Source of the DNA: Oscillospiraceae bacterium
GTDB lineage: Bacteria; Bacillota; Clostridia; Oscillospirales; Oscillospiraceae
Direction: 5' to 3'
DNA: 64,000 nucleotides
NCBI GenBank assembly: GCA_015067945.1
Contig: SVLM01000001.1
Location: 62,001 to 126,000 of the forward strand
Shown: piece after piece, positions 32,473 to 41,090 of the stretch
Numbering within the stretch: the first letter of the stretch is position 1
Layout: each line of letters starts with the position of its first letter
Position numbers and translations under genes: made by a program
The notes under the pieces: generated by a model
Databases searched by the model: none
Told to the model about the DNA's origin: nothing
The model's input: the letters and a program-made list of their open reading frames with translations, nothing else

Positions 32473-34725
32473 TTACTTCTTCTTGGGTGCTTTGATTTTG
32501 CTCAGCTTTTTATTCAGAGTCAGGAGATCTTCCTTCGTAAACTTGGCGTCCATCATGCCACCGGCCATAGTGATCAAACGCAGGACGGTGAAGCCGCTCA
32601 TCATGGACATCATCTCAGGGGTAACCTCGAAGCCCATGGGCTTTGCTTTTTCGCCCTTCTTCTTGCCACCAAGCATCTTTCCCATCAGTTTGGCAAAGAC
32701 AAGCTTGCCGCGGAAAGTAGAGATCACATCGCTCATCTTGGAGTTCAGGGACAGCCTGCCGGTCTTCTCTTCAATGTCAAACCAGTTGAGGATTGCACCC
32801 TCCTCTTTGAGGCGGTAGTCCTCGTTGAAGGTATCAACCTTGCGAATAATACCTTCATCGCGTAGTTCACCGGAAACAGCTTCCAGCTTTGTCTCGCCTA
32901 CATTGGGAACATCGAAGTAGAAGAAATGATCTGCAGCTTCCTTGACACCCAGCGATACGCCGTTTGCAAACAGCTCAACGCTCTTCTGATTGGAGTAGAC
33001 AGTGACCTTGGTCACATCCTCCACACGGTCAATATAGCGCTTGCCGCACAGATGAACAAAGGGTTCGTCGGACAGCCATGCCTTGTAAGCATAGAAGGAA
33101 TCCTTCTTGTATTTGCGGTCGAAGGTCACCAGACCCTTGTGATTCTGGCCGTTCTCGCCGCCTTCGTTCCGGGCATCGGCACCGAAGTCAAACATGTTCC
33201 AAACATGGGTGGCCCACATATACTTGCGGGTGAACAGCTGCTTAATCAGCTCCTCGTGGTAATATGCCTGGTATTCCTCGGTATAGTCGCCCTGACGGGG
33301 ATCGGAGGTGTGCCAGTTCAGTGCCTCACAGCCGTATTCGGAGCAGCCAATGGGAATGTTGGGGTGCATGGCGTGGAACTTATCGAACCAGGGACCGTTC
33401 ATGGAGGTGTCACCGCCGTACCAGCCGAAGTAATGGTTGTAGGAAACCACATCGGGGATCTGCAAATAAGGATCGTCCATTTTGCACATGGACACCGCGG
33501 CAATGGTGGTCAAACGAGTCTTATCCATCTCGTGACACAAATCGTTCAGAATTCTGTGGTTCTCCAGCAGATCGCCATCAGAGCCGCCAATGGAAATTTC
33601 GTTGGACAGACCCCAAACCACGATGGAGGGATGGTTATAGTTTTGAATGACCAGTTCCTTCATCTGGGAGATGGTATTTTCCCGGCCGTTAGGCATGTGC
33701 TTGGAGATGTAGGGGATCTCCGCCCAAATTACGAGACCCTTTTCGTCGCACAGATCGTAGAAATATTGGTCATGCTGGTAGTGGGCAAGACGAATGGTGG
33801 TGCAGCCGACCTCACAGATCAGGTCGATATCCTCCTCGTGATGCTCGGGCAGCAGGGCGTTGCCTACGCCCCAGCGATCCTGATGGCGGGAAACGCCCCG
33901 GAGGGGATATTCTTCACCGTTGAGGATGAAACCGTTGTTGGGATCAATCTGGAAGCTGCGACAACCGAACCGAGTGCAGACATTGTCCAGTACAGTGCCG
34001 TTGTCCATCAGCTCTGCTTCACAGCAGTACAGGTAAGGATCCTTGCGACCATGCCACAGGTGGACATTTTCAATGACAAGGCTTGCCTGGGGCTCAGCGG
34101 TCTCCAGAGTTGCCACCACATTTTCGTCCTTGTCATAGAAGGTGTACTTAACAGTTTGACCAGCCTTGACGTTGGTAAGCAACACCTTAACATCCACATT
34201 GGCGTTAGTGCCGTTGATGGTGGGGGTGACCATGATACCGGGGCCGCCGTAGTAGTCCAGATCAAAGTGAGACTCACTGACGCAGATCAGGTTCACATCC
34301 CGGTAGATACCACCGTAGAAGGTGAAGTCCGCCATCTGGGGATAAACTCTGTCGTTGGCACTGTTGTCAACAGCGATAGTCAACAGGCTGCTGTCTGCCA
34401 GAGCTTCGGTCACATCTACTCTCCAGGTGGAGTAGCCGCCGTCGTGGTGAGCAAGGGCCTTGCCGTCTACATACACATCAGCAGACGAGTTGGCACCGCG
34501 GATTTCCAGATAATAGCGATCAGCGACGGGCAGATCAGCCTTGTTGATAGTTTTGGCGTAATAAGCAGTGCCACGGTAGTAGTCATTACCACCGTCCTGT
34601 CCGTCGACAGCGTTCCAGGAATGGGGCAGATCTACCACATCCCAGCTAGCATCAATAGCAGAGGGAACAGATGTTGCCTGCTTGCTGAAAGACCACTTAC
34701 TGTTTATGTTTACAATTTCTCTCAT
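32473..34725 (-). CDS. Glycoside hydrolase family 2 (beta-galactosidase/beta-glucuronidase type)
   Basis: 750 residues, no signal peptide, so cytoplasmic. Order: sugar-binding jelly roll (1-170, DLPHSWNAVDGQDGGNDYYRG), immunoglobulin-like domain, TIM barrel with acid/base Glu in VWGLSNEISIGG and nucleophile Glu in IGCSEYGCEALNW, then WNMFDFGADARNEGG and NHKGLVTFDRKYKKD. The last about 100 residues form a basic, methionine-rich extra segment (PMGFEVTPEMMSMM) absent from E. coli enzymes. The wording is nearest to beta-galactosidase-type GH2, but an NxK triplet, also seen in uronide-active enzymes, and the neighbouring uronate genes make a glucuronide or galacturonide substrate possible. Confidence 0.9.
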   Translation of the reverse strand: MREIVNINSKWSFSKQATSVPSAIDASWDVVDLPHSWNAVDGQDGGNDYYRGTAYYAKTINKADLPVADRYYLEIRGANSSADVYVDGKALAHHDGGYSTWRVDVTEALADSSLLTIAVDNSANDRVYPQMADFTFYGGIYRDVNLICVSESHFDLDYYGGPGIMVTPTINGTNANVDVKVLLTNVKAGQTVKYTFYDKDENVVATLETAEPQASLVIENVHLWHGRKDPYLYCCEAELMDNGTVLDNVCTRFGCRSFQIDPNNGFILNGEEYPLRGVSRHQDRWGVGNALLPEHHEEDIDLICEVGCTTIRLAHYQHDQYFYDLCDEKGLVIWAEIPYISKHMPNGRENTISQMKELVIQNYNHPSIVVWGLSNEISIGGSDGDLLENHRILNDLCHEMDKTRLTTIAAVSMCKMDDPYLQIPDVVSYNHYFGWYGGDTSMNGPWFDKFHAMHPNIPIGCSEYGCEALNWHTSDPRQGDYTEEYQAYYHEELIKQLFTRKYMWATHVWNMFDFGADARNEGGENGQNHKGLVTFDRKYKKDSFYAYKAWLSDEPFVHLCGKRYIDRVEDVTKVTVYSNQKSVELFANGVSLGVKEAADHFFYFDVPNVGETKLEAVSGELRDEGIIRKVDTFNEDYRLKEEGAILNWFDIEEKTGRLSLNSKMSDVISTFRGKLVFAKLMGKMLGGKKKGEKAKPMGFEVTPEMMSMMSGFTVLRLITMAGGMMDAKFTKEDLLTLNKKLSKIKAPKKK

Positions 34726-34768
34726 TAGGGAACCTCCTGATTGGAATAGTGTGTTTATGTGTCGGTAA

Positions 34769-34800
34769 TATCACCCTGCGGGAAAATCGACAGGGTGATA
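34769..34800. other. Intercistronic hairpin between symporter and GH2 genes
   Basis: TATCACCCTG and CAGGGTGATA (10 bp, perfect) with a 12-nt loop and no U tract. It may stabilise or attenuate the downstream GH2 message. Confidence 0.5.
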
Positions 34801-34821
34801 CGGCATTACGATACTATGAAA

Positions 34822-36405
34822 TTACTCTGCACTGATGTTTGTGCCACGACGCTCAGACAGATCTGTGTACATTTGATCCACAGTCTTCTTGTCCAGGTTG
34901 TAAATCAGAGCCAGACCGATGAACTGCAGCAAGGCACTGAACATGTACAAACCGGCAACCAGCCAGCACATGTTGTGGGAAGTCTGAGCACTCTGGGCGA
35001 TGGTGCCGAACTTGGCTTCGTAGCCCAGCCAGCCCATGATCAACAGCACTACAGAGGGGCCAACGCCCTGTGCCAGCTTACGGAAGAAGGAGTGCAGAGA
35101 ATAGACAGTACCTTCTTCGCGGGTGCCGAACTTCCATTCATTGTAGTCGATGGCATCGCTCATCATAGCCCAGGATACGCAGGTGTAGACACCCATGCCA
35201 AGGCCGTAGACCACCAGTGCCAGCAGGTAGACTACCAATGCAATGGTTGTATTAGGAATCAGGGGGAAGACCAGCATAACCGCACCGCCGACCAAGGAAG
35301 CGATCGTTCCGACAACGGAGGCTTCTTTTTTGCCATACTTCTTGACAATCTTGGTAATGAAAGGAATGAACAGGAACATGGGCAGGAAGCCGATCAGCTG
35401 AACCAGGCCGGACAGAGAAGCCATATTGAAATAGGTGGCGAACATGATGGTATTTGCGGTGGAGGCAGACTGCATGCCCAGGAACATACCCATAGCAGCC
35501 AGGGTGGTGCCCACAGCGGGACGGTTCTTCATGAACTTACCGAAGGCACTGAAAATATTAATCTTCTCGGTGCTTTCATTGGTCTTAACGGAGCTCTCAT
35601 CCACGCGGACGGTGATGGTCTTAAGCATAAACATAAAGGCAAGGAAGCCAAGAACACCCATGATCAGAGCTACCCAAAACACCATCTCACCCTGCAGGAT
35701 CTCGACCTGCTTGCCGGTGACGGGGCTCAGAATTGCATCGCCCACAGCGTATGCTTCGCCGGTGAGGGGGTTGCTCAGGAACTGAGACTTATCAATGCCC
35801 TCGGGAATCTCGATCTTGCTGAGGAACTCGGAGGTGCCGTCCCATGTGGCTTTTTCCCAAATCAGCATGGGCAGCAGAACCATGGGCAGCATGTTGCCGA
35901 TCATGGAGCCAATGGAACGCCAGGTGGACAGCTGTGCTCGCTCACCAACATCATTGGTGACCAGGCTCAGCATGGAACCGTAAGGCACATTTGCGATAGT
36001 GTAGAAAGCATCCCAAATGATATAACCCAGAATAAACAGAATCGCCTTCACTACGACATGTGCATCGGGGAAAGGCAGGAATACAGCAGCACCGCCTACC
36101 AGCAGGCCGCAAGCACCTATGAAAATATAGGTTTTGAATTTGCCGTGGCGATAGCTTCTTCTGTCGTTATCGATCAGAGAGCCGATCAGCGGATCATTTA
36201 CGGCGTCCCAAATCTGTACAAGCAGCAATAAAATGGACAGCAGACCCGTTTCCATGGTCATAAAGACCAGCCAGAATGTCTGAACCGTGCCTTTCAGGGC
36301 AAAGCTCATGTTACAGCCTAGGTCACCGGCAGCATAGGCGAGTTTATCCCGCATGCCGAACTTGCGGTGGCCGTTGGCATCTAATGAAATAGGTTTTTTC
36401 GCCAT
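34822..36405 (-). CDS. GPH-family sugar:cation symporter
   Basis: 527 residues with 12 membrane segments; the glycoside-pentoside-hexuronide pattern is clear in KLAYAAGDLGCNMSF, IWDAVNDPLIGSLIDND and YTIANVPYGSMLSLVTND. It imports a glycoside with Na+ or H+. The start at ATG 36405 has AAGGAGG 7 bp upstream; the track start lies inside a leader hairpin. GH2 follows 96 bp downstream on the same strand, so symporter and glycosidase form a transport-cleavage pair, divergent from a TetR regulator. Confidence 0.93.
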   Translation of the reverse strand: MAKKPISLDANGHRKFGMRDKLAYAAGDLGCNMSFALKGTVQTFWLVFMTMETGLLSILLLLVQIWDAVNDPLIGSLIDNDRRSYRHGKFKTYIFIGACGLLVGGAAVFLPFPDAHVVVKAILFILGYIIWDAFYTIANVPYGSMLSLVTNDVGERAQLSTWRSIGSMIGNMLPMVLLPMLIWEKATWDGTSEFLSKIEIPEGIDKSQFLSNPLTGEAYAVGDAILSPVTGKQVEILQGEMVFWVALIMGVLGFLAFMFMLKTITVRVDESSVKTNESTEKINIFSAFGKFMKNRPAVGTTLAAMGMFLGMQSASTANTIMFATYFNMASLSGLVQLIGFLPMFLFIPFITKIVKKYGKKEASVVGTIASLVGGAVMLVFPLIPNTTIALVVYLLALVVYGLGMGVYTCVSWAMMSDAIDYNEWKFGTREEGTVYSLHSFFRKLAQGVGPSVVLLIMGWLGYEAKFGTIAQSAQTSHNMCWLVAGLYMFSALLQFIGLALIYNLDKKTVDQMYTDLSERRGTNISAE

Positions 36406-36420
36406 ATATTTATCCTCCTT

Positions 36421-36448
36421 ATTATGCAGGTGCATACCTGCTCATAAT
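36421..36448. promoter_or_regulatory. Leader hairpin of the symporter operon
   Basis: GCAGGT-gcat-ACCTGC, extended by ATTAT/ATAAT with a 2-nt bulge. It covers about +1 to +28 after a minus-strand TATAAT at 36455-36460 whose -35 is poor, so regulated initiation is likely. Confidence 0.55.
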
Positions 36449-36492
36449 GAGATAATTATAAAATATTCCCGGTTATTTTTCCAGTCACAAAA

Positions 36493-36508
36493 TGCCACTT
36501 TTGTGGCA
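36493..36508. promoter_or_regulatory. Inverted repeat TGCCAC-N4-GTGGCA, possible TetR operator
   Basis: It lies between the divergent symporter and tetR promoters, about 35 bp upstream of the symporter -10. A-rich on one side and T-rich on the other. Confidence 0.5.
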
Positions 36509-36558
36509 CCCTATTGAAATTTATTTACTCATTATTTGGCTATCTTGGACAATATATG

Positions 36559-36586
36559 TTGCGAATTCCCAATTTTATGCTATACT
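36559..36586 (+). promoter_or_regulatory. Promoter of the TetR-family gene
   Basis: TTGCGA, 16 bp, TATACT. Confidence 0.6.
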
Positions 36587-36622
36587 ATCGTAAAGCCAAT
36601 ATCGAAATTAGGGGTGATATTT

Positions 36623-37183
36623 ATGTATAAAGTATGCCTGACAGATCAATCCTCAAAACGGCAGCGGGAATTGGAAAAAGGCCTTTTGCAGCTGATGCAG
36701 AAGCAGCGGTATGAGGATATTTCCGTCAGCGATCTGTGTGATTATCTGCAGATTCCCAGAAAATCCTTTTATCGGTACTTTTCCTGTAAGGATGGAGCAC
36801 TTTATGCCTTGATCGACCACACCTTGGCAGATTTCTTTGAAATGCCGGTGTCCGCGAAAAAAACCAGAGGCACCGCATTAGGGGATCTGGATCTGTTTTT
36901 TGAGTATTGGTACAATAATAAATCATTTTTGGATGCATTGGCCAATAGCGGTTTGAGTGGTATTTTGGCTGATCGGGCCAATCAATTTGCACTACGTGAA
37001 GGCCATCTACCCCAAAGGTTTAAGTCTGTTCCCACAGAGATACAAGGTCTGGCAATGGCTTTTTCTCTCTACGGCCTGATGTCTATGACACTCCACTGGC
37101 ACCGTCGGGGATTTCCCGTATCAGCTGAGGAAATGACACGCTTGGCAATTCATATGCTTACCAATCCTTTGCTTGCTCCGTAA
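36623..37183 (+). CDS. TetR/AcrR family transcriptional regulator
   Basis: 186 residues from ATG 36623 (AGGGGTGAT upstream; the track start is upstream of the promoter -35). The N-terminal helix-turn-helix reads ELEKGLLQLMQKQRYEDISVSDLCDYLQIPRKSFYRYFSCKD, the TetR/DhaS type, and the C-terminal half is a helical ligand domain. Placed between the symporter-GH2 operon and uxaC, it is the likely local regulator of glycoside use (inference). Confidence 0.88.
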   Translation: MYKVCLTDQSSKRQRELEKGLLQLMQKQRYEDISVSDLCDYLQIPRKSFYRYFSCKDGALYALIDHTLADFFEMPVSAKKTRGTALGDLDLFFEYWYNNKSFLDALANSGLSGILADRANQFALREGHLPQRFKSVPTEIQGLAMAFSLYGLMSMTLHWHRRGFPVSAEEMTRLAIHMLTNPLLAP

Positions 37184-37188
37184 AAACT

Positions 37189-37231
37189 ACCCGGTTTTTG
37201 TGTAACCTGTTCAAAAACCGGGTGTTATTTT
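37189..37231 (+). terminator. Terminator of the TetR-family gene
   Basis: ACCCGGTTTTTG and CAAAAACCGGGT (12 bp) with an 11-nt loop, then GTTATTTTTT. Confidence 0.85.
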
Positions 37232-37267
37232 TTATGTATGAGTGTCACACATGGGGCATTTTGTGCC

Positions 37268-37297
37268 TTGAAACTCACGTACCATAAGAGGTATAAT
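37268..37297 (+). promoter_or_regulatory. Promoter of the uxaC-uxuA-uxuB operon
   Basis: TTGAAA, 18 bp, TATAAT; the ATG is 35 bp further, after AGGAGG. Confidence 0.72.
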
Positions 37298-37331
37298 ACT
37301 ATCGATACTATGCAAAAGTAGGAGGTATTGC

Positions 37332-38729
37332 ATGAAACCTTTTCTTTGCGAAGATTTTCTGTTGAACACACCTACCGCTAAGGTACTGTACCATGATGTG
37401 GCAAAGAAACTGCCCATTGTGGATTATCACTGCCACCTGGACCCTCAGGCAATCTATGAAGATGCCCGGTTTGAAAACATTACCCAGCTTTGGTTGGGGG
37501 GCGATCACTATAAGTGGCGTATCTTGCGCTCCAATGGCGTTGATGAATATTACATCACCGGCTCTGCTCCGGATCGGGTAAAATTCCAGAAGTTTGCGGA
37601 GGCTTTACCCCGGTGCATCGGCAATCCCATGTACCACTGGTGCCACTTGGAGTTGAAAAATTATTTTGGCTACCAAGGTGTCCTCAACGGTGAAACGGCT
37701 GAGGAGGTTTGGAATCTGTGCAACACCCAATTGCAGCAGCCTGAGTTTTCAGCCCGGAACCTAATTGCCCGTAGCAATGTGACCATGATCGGCACCACCG
37801 ATGATCCGTGCAGCGATCTGAAGTGGCATAAGCTGTTGGCCGAGTCCGACTTTGAAACTAAGGTCTATCCCAGCTTCCGTCCGGATCCTGCCCTCAATGC
37901 CCATAAACCCGATTTCTCCGCTTACATTCAAAAGCTAAGTCAGGCTGCAGATATGCCCATTTGCAGTGCTGCGGATGTTGCCAAGGCACTGACGAAACGC
38001 ATTGAATACTTCAACGAATGTGGTTGCCGTGCTTCCGACCACGGTCTGGATTACGTGATGCACCGCATTGGCACTATGGACGATATCGAATCTGTGTTCC
38101 AGAAGGCCATGGCAGGGGAGCGTCTGTCTGCTGCAGAAACTGAGATCTATCAAACCTATTTACTGCTCCATTGCGGCAGAGAATATGCCCGCCACGGCTG
38201 GGTTATGCAGCTGCACTTCAGTTGCTTCCGCAACCCCAATTCCCGGCAGTTTGCTGCCTTGGGGGCAGACAGCGGATATGACTGCATTGCGGTGACGGAT
38301 TCTTCCGCTGCACTGCACCGCCTCATGGATGCTTGGGACAGCACCGATCAGCTGCCTAAAACCATCGTTTATTCCCTGAATCCTGCCGATGACCAATGGC
38401 TGGACACATTGCTTGGTGCCTACCAGGGTACAGAGGTACCCGGCAAGATTCAGCACGGCTCTGCCTGGTGGTTCAATGACAATAAGGTTGGTATGCAAAA
38501 CCAGATGACATCTCTTGCACAGCTGGGAATTTTGGGCAATTTCATCGGTATGCTTACCGATTCCCGCTCCTTCCTCAGCTATGCCCGCCATGAGTACTTC
38601 CGAAGAATTCTCTGTAATCTCATTGGTACTTGGGTAGAAAACGGTGAATATCCTGCCGATATGGACACTCTTGGTGAGCTGGTGGCAGATATTTGCTGCC
38701 GCAACGCAGTACGTTATTTTAATCTGTAA
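37332..38729 (+). CDS. uxaC: Glucuronate (uronate) isomerase
   Basis: 465 residues. It interconverts D-glucuronate/D-fructuronate and D-galacturonate/D-tagaturonate, the first step of hexuronate catabolism. Family marks are IVDYHCHLDPQAIYED (metal-binding HxH), MIGTTDDPCSDLKWH, WVMQLHFSCFRNPNS and MLTDSRSFLSYARHEYFRRILC near the end. Length fits (about 465-470). First gene of an operon with uxuA (12 bp gap) and uxuB (17 bp gap). Confidence 0.97.
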   Translation: MKPFLCEDFLLNTPTAKVLYHDVAKKLPIVDYHCHLDPQAIYEDARFENITQLWLGGDHYKWRILRSNGVDEYYITGSAPDRVKFQKFAEALPRCIGNPMYHWCHLELKNYFGYQGVLNGETAEEVWNLCNTQLQQPEFSARNLIARSNVTMIGTTDDPCSDLKWHKLLAESDFETKVYPSFRPDPALNAHKPDFSAYIQKLSQAADMPICSAADVAKALTKRIEYFNECGCRASDHGLDYVMHRIGTMDDIESVFQKAMAGERLSAAETEIYQTYLLLHCGREYARHGWVMQLHFSCFRNPNSRQFAALGADSGYDCIAVTDSSAALHRLMDAWDSTDQLPKTIVYSLNPADDQWLDTLLGAYQGTEVPGKIQHGSAWWFNDNKVGMQNQMTSLAQLGILGNFIGMLTDSRSFLSYARHEYFRRILCNLIGTWVENGEYPADMDTLGELVADICCRNAVRYFNL

Positions 38730-38741
38730 GGAGGAATATAT

Positions 38742-39830
38742 ATGCCTATGCAAATGGGTTTTCGCTGGTATGGCGAAGGCAATGACAACATCAAACTATC
38801 CGATATCAAGCAGATCCCCGGTGTGACCAGCATTGTCTGGGCTCTGCACCATAAAATGCCCGGTGAAATCTGGGAAGAGCATGAAATTGCTGAGGTTATG
38901 GATCAGCTCCATGCCTATGGCTTTAACGGTGATGTGGTTGAGTCCGTCAATGTTCACGACGACATTAAGATCGGTCTGCCCACCCGGGATGCCCTTATTG
39001 AAAACTACAAGCAGTGTATCCGCAATCTGTCCAAGTTTGGCGTTAAGGTCATCTGCTATAACTTTATGCCGATTTTCGACTGGACGCGTTCCAATCTTTT
39101 CCACGAGGTTGGCGATGGTTCTACTGCATTGTTCTATGAAAAAGGCATGATTCAGGACGATTATAATGCCATGGCAAAGTATATCCTGGATTTCACCGAA
39201 AAGTATAATATGTCCTTCCCTGGTTGGGAACCGGAGCGTATGGCCAAGCTGGACGAGCTGTTTAAGGCCTATGCCGATGTAGATCACGAGAAGCTGTGGT
39301 CTAACCTGAAATATTTCCTGGAAGCCATCATGCCTACCTGTGAGGAGTGCGGCATGAAAATGGCCATCCACATGGACGATCCCCCCTGGGATATTTTCGG
39401 CCTGCCCCGTCTGCTGATCAACGAGGCCAATATTGACCGTTTCCTGCAGATGGTGGACCATCCCTGCAACTGTCTGACTCTGTGCTCCGGCAGTCTGAGT
39501 GCAGACCCCAACAACAATGTTGCTGCGGTTGTACGCAAGCATTGTGGCCGTATTGCTTTTGCCCATATTCGCAATGTAAAGCACTTTGAAAATGGCGACT
39601 TCTCCGAAGCTTCTCACCGTGACTGCGATGGTGATACCGGTATTCTGGACATTCTGAAAGCCTATCACGATTGCGGCTTTGAGGGTTATATTCGCCCCGA
39701 CCATGGACGCCATCTCTGGAACGAAGGTCCCGGCAATGTTCGCCCCGGCTATGGCTTGTATGACCGTGCTTTGGGTATTATGTATATGCTTGGTGTTTGG
39801 GATATGCTGGACAAGCTGAATAATAAATAA
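38742..39830 (+). CDS. uxuA: Mannonate dehydratase
   Basis: 362 residues. UxuA dehydrates D-mannonate to 2-keto-3-deoxygluconate with Mn2+/Fe2+. The family marks are MGFRWYGEGNDNIKLSDIKQIPGV at the N-terminus, MKMAIHMDDPPWDIFGLPR (metal-binding His/Asp) and CLTLCSGSLSADPNN, with RPDHGRHLW near the end. AAGGAGG precedes the ATG. Length agrees with Gram-positive UxuA (about 360). Confidence 0.97.
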   Translation: MPMQMGFRWYGEGNDNIKLSDIKQIPGVTSIVWALHHKMPGEIWEEHEIAEVMDQLHAYGFNGDVVESVNVHDDIKIGLPTRDALIENYKQCIRNLSKFGVKVICYNFMPIFDWTRSNLFHEVGDGSTALFYEKGMIQDDYNAMAKYILDFTEKYNMSFPGWEPERMAKLDELFKAYADVDHEKLWSNLKYFLEAIMPTCEECGMKMAIHMDDPPWDIFGLPRLLINEANIDRFLQMVDHPCNCLTLCSGSLSADPNNNVAAVVRKHCGRIAFAHIRNVKHFENGDFSEASHRDCDGDTGILDILKAYHDCGFEGYIRPDHGRHLWNEGPGNVRPGYGLYDRALGIMYMLGVWDMLDKLNNK

Positions 39831-39847
39831 CTTGGAGGTAATGAACT

Positions 39848-40693
39848 ATGATGAATCTTCCGTTGAATGTTGATTTTACCGGTAAGGTGGTTGTTGTCAC
39901 CGGTGCAGGCGGCGTTCTGTGCGGTGATATGGCCCGTGCCTATGCCAATGCCGGTGCAAAGGTTGCTGCCCTGGATTTAAATGAAGAGGCCGTTAAGAAT
40001 CTGGCAGCTGAGCTGACTGCTGAAGGCTTCACTTGTATTGGTTACAAGGCAAATGTGCTGGACGCTGAGGCATTGGAGTTGGTCCATCAGCAGGTTTTAG
40101 CCGACCTTGGCCCTTGCGATATTCTGGTCAACGGTGCCGGCGGCAACAATCCTCGTGCCACCTGCGATAATGAGTACCAGCACGAGGCCAAAGAAGGAGG
40201 CAAATCCTTCTTCGATCTGGATCCTAATGGCGTTGACTTTGTGTTCAAACTGAACTTCCAAGGTACCTTGCTGCCCACTCAGACCTTTGCCAAGGACATG
40301 GTTGCCCGGAAGAGCGGCAATATTCTGAACATTTCTTCCATGAATGCCTACATTCCTTTGACAAAGATTCCCGCTTATTCTGCTGCCAAAGCCGGTATTT
40401 CCAACTTTACCCAGTGGCTGGCTACCCACTTTGCCGGCACTGGTATCCGCTGCAATGCCATCGCCCCCGGCTTCCTGGTTTCCAATCAGAATAGAGCATT
40501 GCTCTTCAATGAGGATGGTACTCCCACCGCCCGTTCTGCCAAGATCCTGAACGGTACGCCTATGGGTCGTTTTGTAGACTCTGCCGAGCTGCTGGGCGGT
40601 GTGTTCTTCCTGACCGACGATAAGTCCGCCTCTGCCATCACCGGCGTTGTTCTGCCCATCGATTGTGGCTTTGCCGCCTATTCCGGTGTATAA
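39848..40693 (+). CDS. uxuB: SDR-type D-mannonate oxidoreductase (fructuronate reductase)
   Basis: 281 residues, short-chain dehydrogenase: NAD(P) site TGAGGVLCGDMARAYA, NGAGG, catalytic Ser in NISSMNAY, and YSAAKAGI (Tyr-x3-Lys). The insert with DNEYQHEAKEGGKSFFDLDP is typical of the YjmF/UxuB SDR group, which replaces the unrelated long-chain UxuB of E. coli. It reduces fructuronate to mannonate, linking UxaC and UxuA in this operon. Confidence 0.92.
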   Translation: MMNLPLNVDFTGKVVVVTGAGGVLCGDMARAYANAGAKVAALDLNEEAVKNLAAELTAEGFTCIGYKANVLDAEALELVHQQVLADLGPCDILVNGAGGNNPRATCDNEYQHEAKEGGKSFFDLDPNGVDFVFKLNFQGTLLPTQTFAKDMVARKSGNILNISSMNAYIPLTKIPAYSAAKAGISNFTQWLATHFAGTGIRCNAIAPGFLVSNQNRALLFNEDGTPTARSAKILNGTPMGRFVDSAELLGGVFFLTDDKSASAITGVVLPIDCGFAAYSGV

Positions 40694-40727
40694 GATAGAC
40701 GATCGAATAATCATCTTCTCTTTATAT

Positions 40728-40762
40728 AACAAGGCATATCCGGTCGGATATGCCTTGTTTTT
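40728..40762 (+). terminator. Terminator of the uxa/uxu operon
   Basis: AACAAGGCATATCC, loop GGTC, GGATATGCCTTGTT then TTTT. Confidence 0.92.
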
Positions 40763-41010
40763 TGATTTTTAGCCTGTCTTTCGTCGTTCCATCGAAAAAC
40801 CTGCCTAAAAAGAAAAATGCGAATACACAGATACACCCAGGCGGAGGTTGACAGCACAGTGTTTGTAGAACTGAAAAAAGAAATATGAAAAGGTCGTTTA
40901 CAAACGCAGGCTTCCGCTATCTCAGAGTGATGCAATGGCGTGGGTTTGCGGCGAGAACATAAGTATCAGCAAGAAAATGCCGGGCTCGTATGGATCCTGG
41001 CATTTCATTA
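40763..41010 (+). pseudogene. Decayed VTC-domain (polyphosphate polymerase-like) gene fragment
   Basis: Reading across frames on the plus strand gives FRRSIEKPA, a stop, KEK, then a shift to RIHRYTQAEVDSTVFVELKK, a further one-base shift to KYEKVVYKRRLPLSQSDAMA, then WVCGEN. This matches from memory the central part of clostridial VTC-domain proteins (SIEKP.YKEKLR.RSY, FVELKKKY, VVYKRR). At least one stop and two frameshifts plus missing ends show it is dead. It fills the otherwise gene-free space between uxuB and eda. Confidence 0.72.
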
Positions 41011-41030
41011 CTGTTTTCGTAATATTTTTC

Positions 41031-41059
41031 TTGCAAATTATGTGATGTAGAGCTATGAT
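41031..41059 (+). promoter_or_regulatory. Promoter of eda
   Basis: TTGCAA, 17 bp, TATGAT, about 32 bp before the ATG. Confidence 0.72.
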
Positions 41060-41090
41060 ATAGATACATAAACAAAATGGAGGAACCAAT

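Noticed and set aside
32926-34728. 600-aa plus-strand ORF opposite GH2
   Set aside because: Shadow created by codon bias; GH2 catalytic motifs are on the minus strand.
34759-36231. 490-aa plus-strand ORF opposite the symporter
   Set aside because: His/Gln/Asn-rich shadow translation without family features.
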